From an uncultured Pelagibacteraceae bacterium (GTDB lineage Bacteria; Pseudomonadota; Alphaproteobacteria; Pelagibacterales; Pelagibacteraceae): 61,269 nt of DNA. Shown piece by piece: positions 25,769-36,434 of the stretch; within the stretch, counting starts at the first letter, position 1, and each line of letters starts with the position of its first letter. The stretch lies in NCBI GenBank assembly GCA_902633965.1, contig CACPID010000005.1, positions 1 to 61,269 on the forward strand, read 5' to 3'. The position numbers were made by a program, and so were the translations under genes. The notes beneath the pieces were generated by a model. That model ran no database searches. It was not told the DNA's origin and saw only the letters and a program-made list of their open reading frames with translations.

Positions 25769-27060
25769 AAAAAATAATTTTAATTTTATTTATATTTTTT
25801 AATTTATCGAATTCATATGCAATCGATTTATCCGATGCTTTATCATTAGCGTATAAAAAAAATCCTGAATTGAATGCTGAAAGAGAAAATATTAAAGCAT
25901 CAAAACAAGATTTAAATATTTCTAAAAGTGAATTTTTACCATCTGTAACACTGTCTGGAACTAAAAGCAGTCAAGATACATCAAAACTAACTAATCAAGA
26001 CGGTAGTAACTCAACAATTAATGATGTTAATCCAGAGACTAAATCAATCAAAATTGAGCAAAAAATCTTTCAAGGTTTTGGGGGAGTTGCAGATTATGAA
26101 AAAAATAAAATTGGCTTAGCAGTAGCTGATGCAAAACTTTTACAAGTAGAGCAAAATACTTTGCTTAAAGCTGTTGATGCATTCTCAGGGGCAATATTTG
26201 CCAATGAAAAGTATTCAATTTATCAACAAAATTTAAATTTAATTGAGAGACAAGTTGAGATGGACCAGGTGCGTCTTGATAGAGGACAAGTAACATTAGC
26301 CGATTTGGCACAATCAGAATCCTCTTTAGCAGAAGCTGAAGCTAAATTTATTCAAGCAAAAAACGATGTTGTAACTGCCAAACTTAATTATGAGACTATA
26401 ATTGGCCCTATAAGTGATACTTTTCAACTGGAAAAGGATATTACTATGAATTTGAAAATTCCAACATCACTAGAAAAATCAATAAATTTGTCAAAAAACT
26501 CAAACCCAAATTTAATAATTTCAAAATTAGAATTTGAGCAATCAAAGAAAGATGTTCAAATAGCACAATCTGATTTATCACCCTCTGCATCATTATCCTT
26601 TGAGACGAAAGAAACCGATGATTTAAGTTCAACTTATGATCAACAAGATAAAGAAACTTTAGAAGCAACTATTACGTGGCCTATTTTTTCAGGAGGCAAG
26701 AATTATGCAAATTTATCAAAATCCAAAAATTTAAGAAATAGAAAACAACTTCTTTATGAAAATGCTGTAAAATTGAATGACTCGAATGTAGCAAGTGCTT
26801 GGTCAAATCTTCAGTCGTCAAAAAGTGTATTAGAAGCAGTGAAACTTCAGGTAAAGGCAGCAGAGATTGCAAACGAGGGAATAACCGCAGAATATGAAAG
26901 TGGACAAGGTAGATCAACATTAGATGTACTTCAATCTAACTCAATATTGCTAGATGCAAAAGTTAGTCTTGCAAAATCTGAAAGAGATTACCTTCTATCA
27001 CAATTTCAACTTCTTAAATCTGTTGGGCTTTTAAATGCTCGTTATTTAACTTTTAATTAA
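25765..27060 (+). CDS. tolC: TolC-family outer membrane efflux protein
   Basis: Outer-membrane channel for type I secretion or tripartite efflux, 431 aa. A signal peptide ends at about Ala19 (NLSNSYA), and the mature protein starts IDLSDALSLAYKKNPEL, the standard first OEP repeat. Two internal OEP repeats are visible, with the second near NPNLIISKLEFEQ, and long helical stretches rich in Q, S and A. The C-terminal GQGRSTLDVLQSNSILLDAKVSL is highly typical. No inner-membrane pump or adaptor is adjacent, so it probably serves several systems. The ATG overlaps the kinase stop. Confidence 0.92.
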   Translation: MKKIILILFIFFNLSNSYAIDLSDALSLAYKKNPELNAERENIKASKQDLNISKSEFLPSVTLSGTKSSQDTSKLTNQDGSNSTINDVNPETKSIKIEQKIFQGFGGVADYEKNKIGLAVADAKLLQVEQNTLLKAVDAFSGAIFANEKYSIYQQNLNLIERQVEMDQVRLDRGQVTLADLAQSESSLAEAEAKFIQAKNDVVTAKLNYETIIGPISDTFQLEKDITMNLKIPTSLEKSINLSKNSNPNLIISKLEFEQSKKDVQIAQSDLSPSASLSFETKETDDLSSTYDQQDKETLEATITWPIFSGGKNYANLSKSKNLRNRKQLLYENAVKLNDSNVASAWSNLQSSKSVLEAVKLQVKAAEIANEGITAEYESGQGRSTLDVLQSNSILLDAKVSLAKSERDYLLSQFQLLKSVGLLNARYLTFN

Positions 27061-27069
27061 TTAAAGGCT

Positions 27070-27096
27070 ATTTTCCTTAATAATCTTTAGGAAAAT
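27070..27096 (+). terminator. Weak intrinsic terminator after tolC
   Basis: ATTTTCCT (27070-27077) pairs with AGGAAAAT (27089-27096), with an 11-base loop in which AA/TT can pair further. Only a broken T-rich tail follows. It lies nine bases after the tolC stop and before the recA promoter region. Confidence 0.5.
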
Positions 27097-27103
27097 TAAT
27101 TTC

Positions 27104-27131
27104 TTGCCAATGAGAACAAAATGTGTACATT
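27104..27131 (+). promoter_or_regulatory. recA: Probable recA promoter with imperfect SOS box
   Basis: TTGCCA (27104-27109) and TACATT (27126-27131) form a -35/-10 pair with a 16-base spacer. The spacer contains GAAC-N7-GTAC (27114-27117 and 27125-27128). This is one base off the alphaproteobacterial box GAAC-N7-GAAC, the other strand of GTTC-N7-GTTC. The placement between -35 and -10 is right for repression by LexA. Confidence 0.5.
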
Positions 27132-27178
27132 TAATAACATGATTCGATTGTTAAAAAATGAAAAAAAAAGAGGCAAAA

Positions 27179-28303
27179 ATGACAAAAAATAACTTAAAAG
27201 TGGTTAAATCCGCAAAAGACAAAGATTTGGAAAATAAAGAAAAAAATAAAGCATTAGACGCTGCTATCAGTCAAATTACAGATAATTTTGGAAAAGGCTC
27301 TGTAATGAAGCTTGGACAGCAAAAAGCAATGGATGTTGAGTCGATTTCAACAGGTTCATTAAGTCTTGATTTAGCTTTAGGAATTGGTGGACTACCAAAA
27401 GGAAGAATTATTGAAATTTATGGACCAGAATCTTCTGGAAAAACTACTCTTGCACTCCAAGTAGTAGCTGAAGCACAAAAAGCAGGTGGAATTTGTGGTT
27501 TTGTAGATGCAGAACATGCATTAGACCCGGTTTATGCTAAAAAATTAGGTGTAAATACGGAAGAACTATTAATTTCTCAACCGGATACTGGTGAACAAGC
27601 ATTAGAAATTACTGATACATTAATTAAATCAGGCTCAATGTCGGTTCTTGTTGTGGACTCTGTTGCAGCATTAACTCCAAGAGCTGAAATTGAAGGAGAC
27701 ATGGGAGATCATCACGTTGGTCTACAAGCAAGATTAATGTCTCAAGCCTTAAGAAAATTAACAGGTTCAATTTCTAGAACTAATACAATGGTTATATTTA
27801 TTAACCAAATTAGAATGAAAATTGGTGTTATGTTTGGTAGCCCAGAAACTACTTCAGGAGGAAATTCCTTAAAATTTTATTCATCTGTAAGAATGGATAT
27901 TAGAAGAATTGGGGCAATCAAAGATAAAGAGCAAATTATCGGAAATTCTACTAGGGTTAAAGTAGTTAAAAATAAGGTTGCTCCGCCATTTAAAGTGGTT
28001 GAATTTGATCTTATGTATGGAAAGGGAATTAGTAAAACAGGAGAATTAATAGACCTTGGTGCAAAAGCAGACATAGTTGAGAAATCTGGAGCATGGTATG
28101 CTTACAAAGGTGAGAAGATTGGACAAGGAAAAGAAAATGCAAAACTTTATCTTGAACAAAATCCTAAAGCCGCAGCTGAGATAGAAATGGCTATAAGAGA
28201 GAAAGCTGGTCTTATTTCCAAAAAGATTGAAGGAAATCCAATTGATCAAGAGAAGGTGAAAGCAGAAGAAAAAACAGAAGAAACACCATCTAAAAAGAAT
28301 TAG
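27179..28303 (+). CDS. recA: Recombinase A
   Basis: Strand-exchange ATPase and SOS co-protease, 374 aa from the ATG at 27179. This start has an AAGAGG Shine-Dalgarno five bases ahead (27168-27173); the in-frame ATG at 27158 lies upstream of it and is less likely. Walker A is [10 protein letters not shown], with [10 protein letters not shown], Walker B-like [10 protein letters not shown], loop L2 ([16 protein letters not shown]) and the C-terminal domain ending in a KEKAGL-type helix and acidic tail. N-terminal residues are unusually lysine-rich. An imperfect SOS box precedes it. Confidence 0.98.
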   Translation: MTKNNLKVVKSAKDKDLENKEKNKALDAAISQITDNFGKGSVMKLGQQKAMDVESISTGSLSLDLALGIGGLPKGRIIEIYGPESSGKTTLALQVVAEAQKAGGICGFVDAEHALDPVYAKKLGVNTEELLISQPDTGEQALEITDTLIKSGSMSVLVVDSVAALTPRAEIEGDMGDHHVGLQARLMSQALRKLTGSISRTNTMVIFINQIRMKIGVMFGSPETTSGGNSLKFYSSVRMDIRRIGAIKDKEQIIGNSTRVKVVKNKVAPPFKVVEFDLMYGKGISKTGELIDLGAKADIVEKSGAWYAYKGEKIGQGKENAKLYLEQNPKAAAEIEMAIREKAGLISKKIEGNPIDQEKVKAEEKTEETPSKKN

Positions 28304-28305
28304 CA

Positions 28306-28351
28306 ATAACTTTTAGTTATCTAAAAAGGCGCTTAAATAAGCGCCTTTTTT
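28306..28351 (+). terminator. Tandem hairpins and intrinsic terminator after recA
   Basis: The first hairpin ATAACT-TTT-AGTTAT (28306-28320) starts two bases after the stop. It is followed by a strong one: AAAAAGGCGCTT, loop AAAT, AAGCGCCTTTTTT (28323-28351). The second is a textbook Rho-independent terminator. The arrangement and the first stem match those after proteorhodopsin. Confidence 0.9.
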
Positions 28352-28397
28352 CCCTTCAGAACCTAGACAACAAACAAAAAAGCTGTATTTTAAAAAT

Positions 28398-31064
28398 ATG
28401 GCAGACAAATCATTAAATGAAATAAGATCTACATTTCTAAAATATTTTGAAAAAAATGATCACAAAATAGTAGAGTCAAGCAACTTAGTTCCAAATAACG
28501 ATCCTACATTAATGTTTGCCAACTCAGGCATGGTGCAGTTTAAAAACGTATTTACTGGATTAGAAAAAAGGGATTACAAAAGAGCAACAACTTCTCAAAA
28601 ATGTGTAAGGGCAGGAGGCAAGCATAATGACCTAGAAAATGTTGGCTATACTCCAAGACACCACACTTTTTTTGAAATGTTAGGTAATTTTTCATTTGGT
28701 GATTACTTTAAAGAAAAAGCAATATTTTATGCTTGGGATTTAATCACAAAAGATTTTGGACTAGATAAAAACCGACTTTATTTTACTGTCTTTAGTGAAG
28801 ATGATGAGGCCTTTAATTTGTGGAAAAAAATCACAGGTTTTAATGACGATAGAATAATTAGAATTCCAACTTCAGACAATTTTTGGTCAATGGGAGAAAC
28901 AGGTCCTTGTGGACCTTGCTCAGAAATATTTTATGATCATGGTGATCATTTAAAAGGAGGTTTACCTGGAACTAAAGATCAGGATGGTGACAGATACATT
29001 GAAATTTGGAACTTAGTTTTCATGCAATATGAACAGGTTTCAAAAGAAAAAAGAATTGATTTACCTAAACCTTCTGTTGATACTGGTATGGGACTTGAAA
29101 GGATTGCTGCACTTCTTCAAGGTACACATGATAATTATAAAACAGATCATTTTATAAAACTTATAAACTCAATTTCTGAAACGATTAAGATTAAACCAAG
29201 TGAAACAAATTTATCTAGTTTTAGAGTAATAGCGGATCATTTAAGAGCAAGCTCTTTTTTATTAGCTGAGGGGGTTTTACCATCTAACGAGGGTAGAGGT
29301 TATGTTTTAAGAAGAATAATGAGAAGAGGTATGAGACATTGCCATTTACTTGGATCCAAAGAACCAGTTTTTTTTAATATTTTTAAAACACTAATGAATG
29401 AAATGTCTGGAAATTATCCAGAACTTATAAGAGCTGAGTCACTTATCAAAGAGACTTTAAGAATGGAGGAGGAAAAATTTTTAGTGCTTTTAGATCGAGG
29501 AATGAAAATATTAAATGATGAAATTAGCAACGTTGATAAAAAATTATCTGGGGAAGTTGCATTCAAGCTTTATGATACATATGGATTTCCTCTAGACCTT
29601 ACCGAAGATATTTTAAAAAATAAATCTTTAACTTTAGACCACAAGAAATTTGACGATTTGATGATAAAAAGTAAGGAACTTGCAAAAAAGAATTGGAAAG
29701 GATCTGGAGATAGCTCGGTAGACGAAATCTGGTTTGGAATAAAAGACAAAGTAGGACCGACTGAATTTTTAGGTTATGAATACGAACATGCTGAAGCAGT
29801 TATTCAGAAAATTGTTAAAAATAATAAAGAAGTAGAAAAGCTAAACGATGGTGATGAAGGTATAATTATTTTAAATCAAACTCCATTTTATGGTGAGTCA
29901 GGAGGACAAGTAGGCGATAGTGGAACAATTAAATCAGGTGAAAATATTTTTGAAGTGAATGATGTACAAAAAAAATTAGGAAATCTTTTTGTTCATTATG
30001 GAAAAATGAGAAATGGAAATTTAAAAATAAATGAAAATGTTGAACTTAAAATTGATGTCGAGAAAAGAAATAATGTTAGAGCATACCACTCAGCAACACA
30101 TTTACTACACGAGTCTTTAAGAAGAATTCTTGGAACACATGTTACTCAAAAAGGTTCATTAGTAGCACCAGATAGACTAAGATTTGATTTCAGCCACATG
30201 AAGCCAATATCCTCAGACGAACTTGAAAAAATTGATAATTCAGTAAATGAAGTGGTTCAGAAAAAATCTGAGGTTATAACAAGAATAATGACACCAAAAG
30301 AAGGGATTGAGCACGGTGCTTTAGCTCTTTTTGGTGAGAAATATGGTGATGAGGTTAGAGTAGTATTTATGGGCGATGAGGGGAATAAGTACTTTTCTAC
30401 TGAATTATGTGGTGGAACACATGTAAGAAATACTGTCGATGTAGGCAAATTTAAAATTATAAGTCAGTCAGCGATCGCCTCTGGTGTAAGAAGAGTAGAG
30501 GCTTTGAGAGATAAACAATTAGAGGAATTTCTTACAAATAAAGAAAAGCAAATAGGTATATCAGAACAAAAAAACGATCAGATAATTGATGAAATTTCTA
30601 AAGAAATTATTTCATTAGGTGGAAAACCAATAAAAAATGTAGACGACAAAAAACAGTTAATTAAAGATTTGTCAAAGCAATTAGATCAGCTAAGTGTTAA
30701 ATCAATTTTATCTGATAAGAATAAGAACATAATTAAAGATGAAAAAATAAAAAATATTAAAGTAAGATTTCAAAAAATTTTTGATTTATCACCCAAAGAA
30801 TTAAGAAAATTAGTAGATAACGGAAAGAAAGAACTTAAAGAAGGAATTATAATTGTTTTTGCAAGCAAAGATGAAAAAGTTGGTCTTGCGGTAGGTATTA
30901 CTGAAAAACTTACAGAAAGCTTTGATGCAGTTAAATTTGCAAAAGTAGGTTCTGAAATTTTAGGAGGAAAAGGTGGAGGTGGTCGTAAAGATTTTGCTCA
31001 GGCAGGTGGACAGCATATAGATAAAATAGAGGATGCTATAGAAAGTCTTAAAAAATTAATTTAG
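28398..31064 (+). CDS. alaS: Alanyl-tRNA synthetase
   Basis: Class II synthetase with editing domain, 888 aa. The catalytic core starts [24 protein letters not shown], followed by [20 protein letters not shown] (motif 2 region) and [15 protein letters not shown]. The editing domain carries [12 protein letters not shown] (about 565) and CGGTHV (about 670), which provide the zinc-binding H-x3-H and C-x3-H ligands. The C-terminal glycine-rich DHH-like region [12 protein letters not shown] is intact. It overlaps the convergent icd by nine bases. Confidence 0.98.
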   Translation: MADKSLNEIRSTFLKYFEKNDHKIVESSNLVPNNDPTLMFANSGMVQFKNVFTGLEKRDYKRATTSQKCVRAGGKHNDLENVGYTPRHHTFFEMLGNFSFGDYFKEKAIFYAWDLITKDFGLDKNRLYFTVFSEDDEAFNLWKKITGFNDDRIIRIPTSDNFWSMGETGPCGPCSEIFYDHGDHLKGGLPGTKDQDGDRYIEIWNLVFMQYEQVSKEKRIDLPKPSVDTGMGLERIAALLQGTHDNYKTDHFIKLINSISETIKIKPSETNLSSFRVIADHLRASSFLLAEGVLPSNEGRGYVLRRIMRRGMRHCHLLGSKEPVFFNIFKTLMNEMSGNYPELIRAESLIKETLRMEEEKFLVLLDRGMKILNDEISNVDKKLSGEVAFKLYDTYGFPLDLTEDILKNKSLTLDHKKFDDLMIKSKELAKKNWKGSGDSSVDEIWFGIKDKVGPTEFLGYEYEHAEAVIQKIVKNNKEVEKLNDGDEGIIILNQTPFYGESGGQVGDSGTIKSGENIFEVNDVQKKLGNLFVHYGKMRNGNLKINENVELKIDVEKRNNVRAYHSATHLLHESLRRILGTHVTQKGSLVAPDRLRFDFSHMKPISSDELEKIDNSVNEVVQKKSEVITRIMTPKEGIEHGALALFGEKYGDEVRVVFMGDEGNKYFSTELCGGTHVRNTVDVGKFKIISQSAIASGVRRVEALRDKQLEEFLTNKEKQIGISEQKNDQIIDEISKEIISLGGKPIKNVDDKKQLIKDLSKQLDQLSVKSILSDKNKNIIKDEKIKNIKVRFQKIFDLSPKELRKLVDNGKKELKEGIIIVFASKDEKVGLAVGITEKLTESFDAVKFAKVGSEILGGKGGGGRKDFAQAGGQHIDKIEDAIESLKKLI

Positions 31065-32270
31065 TTTCTTTTTTAAATTTCCGTCAATTTCATCTAAAAA
31101 TTGATTAGTAGTTAAATATTTTTGTGAAGATCCCACTAATATTGCTAAGTCTTTTGTCATTGATCCAGTTTCCACACAGCCAACACAAATTTGTTCTAAT
31201 GTGTTTGAAAATTTAATTAAGTCTTGGTTATCATCTAATTTACCTCTGTGTGCTAACCCTCTTGTCCAGGCAAATATTGATGCAATTGGATTTGTTGAAG
31301 TTTCTTTACCTTCTTGATGCATTCTATAATGTCTAGTCACAGTTCCATGGGCTGCCTCTGCTTCCATAGTTTTTCCATCAGGAGCAAGCAATACACTTGT
31401 CATTAATCCTAAAGACCCGTATCCTTGAGCAACTGTATCAGATTGAACGTCTCCATCATAATTTTTACAAGCCCAAATATATTTGCCGCTCCACTTCATA
31501 GCACATGCAACCATATCATCAATTAATCTATGCTCATATGTAATATTATTTTTATCAAAATCTTTTTTGAATTCTTCATTAAAAACTTTTTGAAAAATAT
31601 CTTTAAATCTTCCGTCATAGGTTTTTAAAATTGTATTTTTTGTAGAAAGATAAACAGGCCATTTTTTAATTAGACCGTAGTTGAAACAGGACCTGGCAAA
31701 ATCCTCTATGGATCTGTCAAGATTATACATCGATAAAGCAACACCGGGACCAGGAAAATTGAAGACTTCATACTTCTTCTCATCTTTACCATTTTCTGAT
31801 GTCCATTTAATTTCTAACTTACCTTTACCAGGAACTTGAAAATCTGTAGCTCTATATTGATCTCCAAATGCATGACGACCTATAATAACAGGATCGGTCC
31901 AGGATGGCACAAGTTTTGGAATATTTTTACAAATTATTGGCTCCCTGAAAACAGTTCCACCAATAATATTTCTTATTGTACCATTTGGAGATCGCCACAT
32001 TTTTTTTAAGTTAAATTCTTTTACTCTAGCTTCGTCAGGAGTAATTGTTGCACATTTTATACCTACCCCATTTTTTTTTATTGCATTCGCACAATCAATT
32101 GTAATTTGATCATTAGAGTTGTCTCTACTCTTCATTCCTAAATCGTAATATTCAATCCCTAAGTCTAAATAAGGTAAAATTAGTTTTTTTTTAATGAAAT
32201 CCCATATAATTCTGGTCATTTCATCACCATCTAACTCGACAATTGGGTTTTTTACCTTAATTTTGCTCAT
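31056..32270 (-). CDS. icd: NADP-dependent isocitrate dehydrogenase (eukaryote-like dimer type)
   Basis: TCA-cycle oxidative decarboxylase, 404 aa. The N-terminus [18 protein letters not shown] and the substrate block [19 protein letters not shown] are those of the homodimeric subfamily shared by mitochondria and many alphaproteobacteria, not the E. coli type. The manganese-site aspartates lie in [12 protein letters not shown] and [22 protein letters not shown], and the NADP region is [11 protein letters not shown]. Its promoter must lie in the 74-bp gap shared with divergent psd. Confidence 0.97.
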   Translation of the reverse strand: MSKIKVKNPIVELDGDEMTRIIWDFIKKKLILPYLDLGIEYYDLGMKSRDNSNDQITIDCANAIKKNGVGIKCATITPDEARVKEFNLKKMWRSPNGTIRNIIGGTVFREPIICKNIPKLVPSWTDPVIIGRHAFGDQYRATDFQVPGKGKLEIKWTSENGKDEKKYEVFNFPGPGVALSMYNLDRSIEDFARSCFNYGLIKKWPVYLSTKNTILKTYDGRFKDIFQKVFNEEFKKDFDKNNITYEHRLIDDMVACAMKWSGKYIWACKNYDGDVQSDTVAQGYGSLGLMTSVLLAPDGKTMEAEAAHGTVTRHYRMHQEGKETSTNPIASIFAWTRGLAHRGKLDDNQDLIKFSNTLEQICVGCVETGSMTKDLAILVGSSQKYLTTNQFLDEIDGNLKKKLN

Positions 32271-32344
32271 TTTTTGTTGCTATCTTAATAATTGAATTTA
32301 AACAGTTTATATACATATTAATTAAAAATTATCAATTAGCGATT

Positions 32345-32995
32345 ATGATAGACAAAGTATTTCCTAAAATTCACAGTGAAGGTTATAAGTTTTTAGTAAT
32401 ATTTGGTTTTATTACAATAATTTTATATCTGCTGAGTACATTCCTTGGTTTAATAGGTTTAGTTTTAACAGTTTGGTGTTACTATTTTTTCAGAGATCCG
32501 GAAAGAATATCAATTAATGATGATAATTATTTAGTTAGTCCTGCAGATGGGTTAATTATTAAAGTTGAGGAGTCAACTGGTCCAAAAGAACTTAATTTAA
32601 GTGAAAAGAAATTTACAAAGGTAAGTATTTTTATGAATGTATTTGATTGCCATGTCAATCGAACACCATGTGCAGGAAAAGTTTCACAGATTCTTTACAA
32701 ACCAGGCAAGTTTGTAAATGCTTCCCTTGATAAAGCAAGTGAGGATAATGAAAGAAATTATTATAAAATTACCAACAAAAATGGTGAAGATGTAATAGTT
32801 GTTCAAATAGCAGGTCTTATTGCAAGAAGAATAGTATGTGAAACTCTAGAAAATGATGATTTAAATCAAGGTGATAGAATAGGAATGATTAGATTTGGAA
32901 GTAGAGCAGATCTTTATTTTGAAAATTATAAACCACTGGTTAAATTAGAACAAAGGGCAGTAGCAGGTGAAACATTAATAGCAAGAAAAGTATAA
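32345..32995 (+). CDS. psd: Phosphatidylserine decarboxylase proenzyme, short type
   Basis: Makes phosphatidylethanolamine, 216 aa. Self-cleavage to create the pyruvoyl group is expected at Gly-Ser in RFGSRADLYF (about residues 184-185), which is the short-form equivalent of LGST. Two N-terminal membrane helices precede FRDPERISINDDNYLVSPADG and the metal/active-site block VFDCHVNRTPCAG. It starts a phospholipid operon and is followed one base later by pssA, which supplies its substrate. Confidence 0.95.
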   Translation: MIDKVFPKIHSEGYKFLVIFGFITIILYLLSTFLGLIGLVLTVWCYYFFRDPERISINDDNYLVSPADGLIIKVEESTGPKELNLSEKKFTKVSIFMNVFDCHVNRTPCAGKVSQILYKPGKFVNASLDKASEDNERNYYKITNKNGEDVIVVQIAGLIARRIVCETLENDDLNQGDRIGMIRFGSRADLYFENYKPLVKLEQRAVAGETLIARKV

Positions 32996-32996
32996 T

Positions 32997-33797
32997 ATGA
33001 ACGAACCAAAGAAAAAATTTAAACTAGTAACAGATACACAAGCAAGAATGATACTGCCAAATACTCTAACGTTGATTGGAGTTTGTGTAGGTTTAAGTTC
33101 AATAAATTTTGCACTAAATCAAAGATATGAAATAGCAATAATCGCAATTTTATTTGCAGCAATCATAGATGGCCTTGATGGAAGAATTGCAAGACTTATA
33201 AGAGGTACTTCAAAAGTTGGAAAGGAATTAGACTCTCTTACAGATGTAATTAGTTTTGGAGTAGCCCCTGCTTTTATTATGTACTTCTGGACACTTAATA
33301 CACTTGGAAAAATTGGATGGTTGTTGTCTTTAATTTACGTTGTATGCGTTGCACTGAGATTAGCTAGATTTAATATAAGTTCTGGAGGAGACGTATCTTG
33401 GAAAGATAATTTTTTTCAAGGAGTACCATCACCTGCTGGAGGTATATTAGTATTGACGCCATTAGTTTTGGATTTAAGCGGGGTAAACTTATTTAGTATT
33501 AATTTTGAAATTTTAACTCCATATATATTTATTTTAGTTTCTATTTTATTGATCAGTAAAGTTCCTACTTACTCGATGAAAAAGATTGTTGTGCCAAGAA
33601 GCACAACTGTATTTTTACTTTTTGGTATTGTTTTATTATTTGGTTTATTATTAGTATTCACTTTTGAAGTAATAGTAATTAGTTGCATGGTATACATACT
33701 ATCAATTCCAATAAGTATTTATCACTATGTGAAACTTAAAAAAAAATATTCTATAACATCTGGTAATGAGGACGATGAACTAGAAGATGTTTTATAA
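32997..33797 (+). CDS. pssA: CDP-diacylglycerol-serine O-phosphatidyltransferase
   Basis: Membrane enzyme joining CDP-diacylglycerol and serine to phosphatidylserine, 266 aa. The CDP-alcohol phosphotransferase motif D-G-x2-D-G-x2-A-R-x8-G-x3-D-x3-D is complete in DGLDGRIARLIRG plus KELDSLTD (about 62-87). About seven membrane helices are present. It is paired with psd upstream for the two-step route to phosphatidylethanolamine. Its stop overlaps the next ATG by one base. Confidence 0.96.
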   Translation: MNEPKKKFKLVTDTQARMILPNTLTLIGVCVGLSSINFALNQRYEIAIIAILFAAIIDGLDGRIARLIRGTSKVGKELDSLTDVISFGVAPAFIMYFWTLNTLGKIGWLLSLIYVVCVALRLARFNISSGGDVSWKDNFFQGVPSPAGGILVLTPLVLDLSGVNLFSINFEILTPYIFILVSILLISKVPTYSMKKIVVPRSTTVFLLFGIVLLFGLLLVFTFEVIVISCMVYILSIPISIYHYVKLKKKYSITSGNEDDELEDVL

Positions 33798-34708
33798 TGA
33801 AAAAAAATGTAATAATTTCATTAGCCGATTCAAAATATTTTGATTTATTAAATGAATTAATAGATTCTATAAAACGTTTCAAAGAAAGTGAGAGGGTTGC
33901 GTTTTGTGTTTTAGATGCCGGTCTTAATGAAGACCAGCTTAAAATATTAACCTCTAAGGTTGATGAGATTAAAAAAGCAGAATGGGATATTGAAGTATCA
34001 CAATATAAAATTAAGGGTAAGGAGTGGCTGAAGAGTCAAGTATCGAGAGCATTTTTAACAAACTATTTTCCTAATTACAAAAAATATCTCTGGATTGATT
34101 GTGATGCCTGGGTAAACGACTGGTCAACAATTGAACTATATTTTAGGGCTTGTGATGATGGAAAATTAGGGATTACTCAAACAATGGGCCCTGGTTATAA
34201 AATTATGTCAAAAGTCAGTTGGTTACTTGGAAAATTAGCGATTATAAAATCTCAAAACTTTAAACATGCAATTAGCTCAAAAATTGGTATCGATAAAGCA
34301 AGAAAGTTGGCATTTGCACCTCATATAAATATTGGAGTTTTTTCTTTAGAAAAAAATTCAAATTGTTGGAGTATTTGGCAAAATAATTTAAAGAAAACTC
34401 TAAAATCTGGAAAAATATTTGGTTCCGAGGGGCTTGCGATTAATATGAGTGTATATATTGATAATGTAAATACAGAATTTTTGCCTTTATATTGTAATTG
34501 GATAGCAAGTAATTTGTTACCAAAATATGATAACCATAATAATACATTTGTAGAACCTTATTTACCTAATAACAAAATTGGAATAATGCATCTTGCAGCT
34601 GGAATTTGGAGAGATAATAAAGATATGAGAATTGATAAAAGCATTAAAATTGAAATTAAAACTTTAGAAAATAATATTATAAATAAAAGTTTGCGGTTTG
34701 GCCTTTAA
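33797..34708 (+). CDS. Putative GT8-like glycosyltransferase
   Basis: 303 aa, soluble. The layout suggests a GT-A fold of the family 8 type: NVIISLADSKYFDLLNELIDSI at the N-terminus, QVSRAFLTNYFPNYKKYLWIDCDAWV with a D-x-D metal site (about residues 110-114), and a C-terminal HLAAGIWR that resembles the family's second metal-binding histidine. The substrate is unknown. It sits between pssA and rlmE and overlaps pssA by one base, which could hint at a glycolipid product, but this is speculative. Confidence in the fold is moderate. Confidence 0.65.
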   Translation: MKKNVIISLADSKYFDLLNELIDSIKRFKESERVAFCVLDAGLNEDQLKILTSKVDEIKKAEWDIEVSQYKIKGKEWLKSQVSRAFLTNYFPNYKKYLWIDCDAWVNDWSTIELYFRACDDGKLGITQTMGPGYKIMSKVSWLLGKLAIIKSQNFKHAISSKIGIDKARKLAFAPHINIGVFSLEKNSNCWSIWQNNLKKTLKSGKIFGSEGLAINMSVYIDNVNTEFLPLYCNWIASNLLPKYDNHNNTFVEPYLPNNKIGIMHLAAGIWRDNKDMRIDKSIKIEIKTLENNIINKSLRFGL

Positions 34709-35320
34709 TTGAAAAAGAATAAAATCTCAAAAAATTGGATTATTAGACAGAAGAGGGATATCTTTGTAAGACAGTCTAAAATTGAGGGTTATAGATCAAG
34801 AGCTATTTACAAATTAAAAGAAATAGACGAAAAATTTAAAATATTTAAAAATACAACTTCAATAATTGACCTTGGTGCTGCTCCAGGAAGTTGGTCTCAA
34901 TATATCATAAGGCAATATAAAAAAAGTCTAGTCTTAGCAATTGATTTATTAGATTTTGAGCATATTGATAAGGTTAATAAAATAGTCGGAGATTTTACAA
35001 AATCAGAAAATAAAGAAAAAATTAAAAACTTTTTCGAAAAAAAAGTAGATGTCGTTATTTCCGATATGGCAGTAAACACCACAGGAAATAAAAATTTAGA
35101 CGCTATTGTCACTGGAGAATTATGTATTGAGGCTATGGAGTTTGCCTTCGAAATGTTAGATAAAAAAGGAAAGTTTGTTTCAAAAATTTTTATGGGATCA
35201 AGTTTTAATGAAATTGTCGCAGACGCAAAAAAAAAATTTCGAGAAGTTAATATTTTTAAGCCTTTATCAAGTAGAAAAGATTCGAAAGAAAGCTTTATAA
35301 TTTGTAAATTTTTAAGATAG
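34709..35320 (+). CDS. rlmE: 23S rRNA 2'-O-ribose methyltransferase E (FtsJ family)
   Basis: Methylates U2552 of 23S rRNA at the 2'-hydroxyl, 203 aa. The SAM site is IIDLGAAPGSWSQY (about 53-66). The K-D-K-E tetrad can be traced: Lys in YKLKEIDEKF, Asp in ISDMAVNTTG, Lys in GKFVSKIF and Glu in KESFIICK. The start is a TTG directly after the previous stop, and no better ATG is available. The short N-terminus is basic, as in other RlmE proteins. Confidence 0.92.
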   Translation: MKKNKISKNWIIRQKRDIFVRQSKIEGYRSRAIYKLKEIDEKFKIFKNTTSIIDLGAAPGSWSQYIIRQYKKSLVLAIDLLDFEHIDKVNKIVGDFTKSENKEKIKNFFEKKVDVVISDMAVNTTGNKNLDAIVTGELCIEAMEFAFEMLDKKGKFVSKIFMGSSFNEIVADAKKKFREVNIFKPLSSRKDSKESFIICKFLR

Positions 35321-35357
35321 ACCCTTTATATTTTAAAAGAATCGTATATATAAGATT

Positions 35358-36434
35358 ATGGGTCCTATAAAAGAAGCACTTACATTTGACGACGTAACAC
35401 TTGCACCAAATTATTCTGAAATATTACCCTCTGACGTAAATACTACAACATTTTTATCAAAAAAATTCAAACTTAAAATTCCTCTTATATCGTCTGCGAT
35501 GGACACAGTCACAGAATCTAAAATGGCGATAGCAATTGCTAAAGCTGGAGGTATTGGAGTAATACACAGAAATCTAAATATAAAAAAACAGATATTAGAG
35601 ATTAAAAAAGTTAAAAAACAAAATCTTTTAGTTGGTGCAGCGGTCGGAGCTGGTCCACTAGAATTCGAAAGGGCCAAAGCTATAATAAATGAAAAAGTAA
35701 ATTTAATAGTAGTAGATACTGCACATGGTCATACTAAAAAAGTAGCAGACATAATAAAAAAAATTAAAAAAATTAAAAATAAAAATACTTTACTATGCGC
35801 AGGAAATATTGCGACTGCAAACGCAGCAAATTTTTTAGCAAAATTAGGTGTTGATATTATAAAAGTAGGAATTGGACCTGGTTCAATTTGTACAACAAGA
35901 TTGGTTGCAGGTATTGGAGTACCTCAACTGAGTGCGATTTTAGATGTAAAAAAAGGTTTAAAAAATAAAAATATAAAAATTATTGCAGATGGAGGAATTA
36001 AATTTTCAGGCGACATAGCAAAAGCTTTGTCAGCAGGAGCCGATGCGGTTATGATAGGCTCTCTATTTGCTGGAACAGACGAGTCTCCAGGAAAAATAGT
36101 AAAAAAAAATGGTAAACTATTCAAAAATTTCAGAGGAATGGGATCAATAGGCGCAATGAACAAAGGATCGGCAGACAGATATTTTCAAAAAAAACAAAAA
36201 GATAAATCCAAATATGTTCCCGAGGGAGTAGAGGGATATGTGAAATACAAAGGCTCAGTTGAAAAAATTATTTTTAAACTTATAGGTGGTCTTAAGTCCT
36301 CGATGGGATATCTTGGATCAAGAAAAATTATTTATTTAAGAAAAAAACCAAAATTTGTTAAGATTACAAAAGCTGGTTTTTACGAGAGTATGGTGCATAA
36401 CATAGATGAAATTAAAAAAGATGAAAAGTATTAA
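35358..36434 (+). CDS. guaB: IMP dehydrogenase lacking the CBS (Bateman) domains
   Basis: First committed step of GMP synthesis, oxidising IMP to XMP. It is only 358 aa against about 485-490 for the family. The barrel is complete: [18 protein letters not shown] at the N-terminus, [15 protein letters not shown]-like CAGNIATA, the catalytic loop GPGSICTTR (Cys178), the [16 protein letters not shown] phosphate site, and the flap with YVPEGVEG. At about residue 87 the chain passes from KKVKKQ directly to [11 protein letters not shown], where about 120 residues of paired CBS domains normally stand. The gene is otherwise intact. It is near guaA. Confidence 0.95.
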   Translation: MGPIKEALTFDDVTLAPNYSEILPSDVNTTTFLSKKFKLKIPLISSAMDTVTESKMAIAIAKAGGIGVIHRNLNIKKQILEIKKVKKQNLLVGAAVGAGPLEFERAKAIINEKVNLIVVDTAHGHTKKVADIIKKIKKIKNKNTLLCAGNIATANAANFLAKLGVDIIKVGIGPGSICTTRLVAGIGVPQLSAILDVKKGLKNKNIKIIADGGIKFSGDIAKALSAGADAVMIGSLFAGTDESPGKIVKKNGKLFKNFRGMGSIGAMNKGSADRYFQKKQKDKSKYVPEGVEGYVKYKGSVEKIIFKLIGGLKSSMGYLGSRKIIYLRKKPKFVKITKAGFYESMVHNIDEIKKDEKY

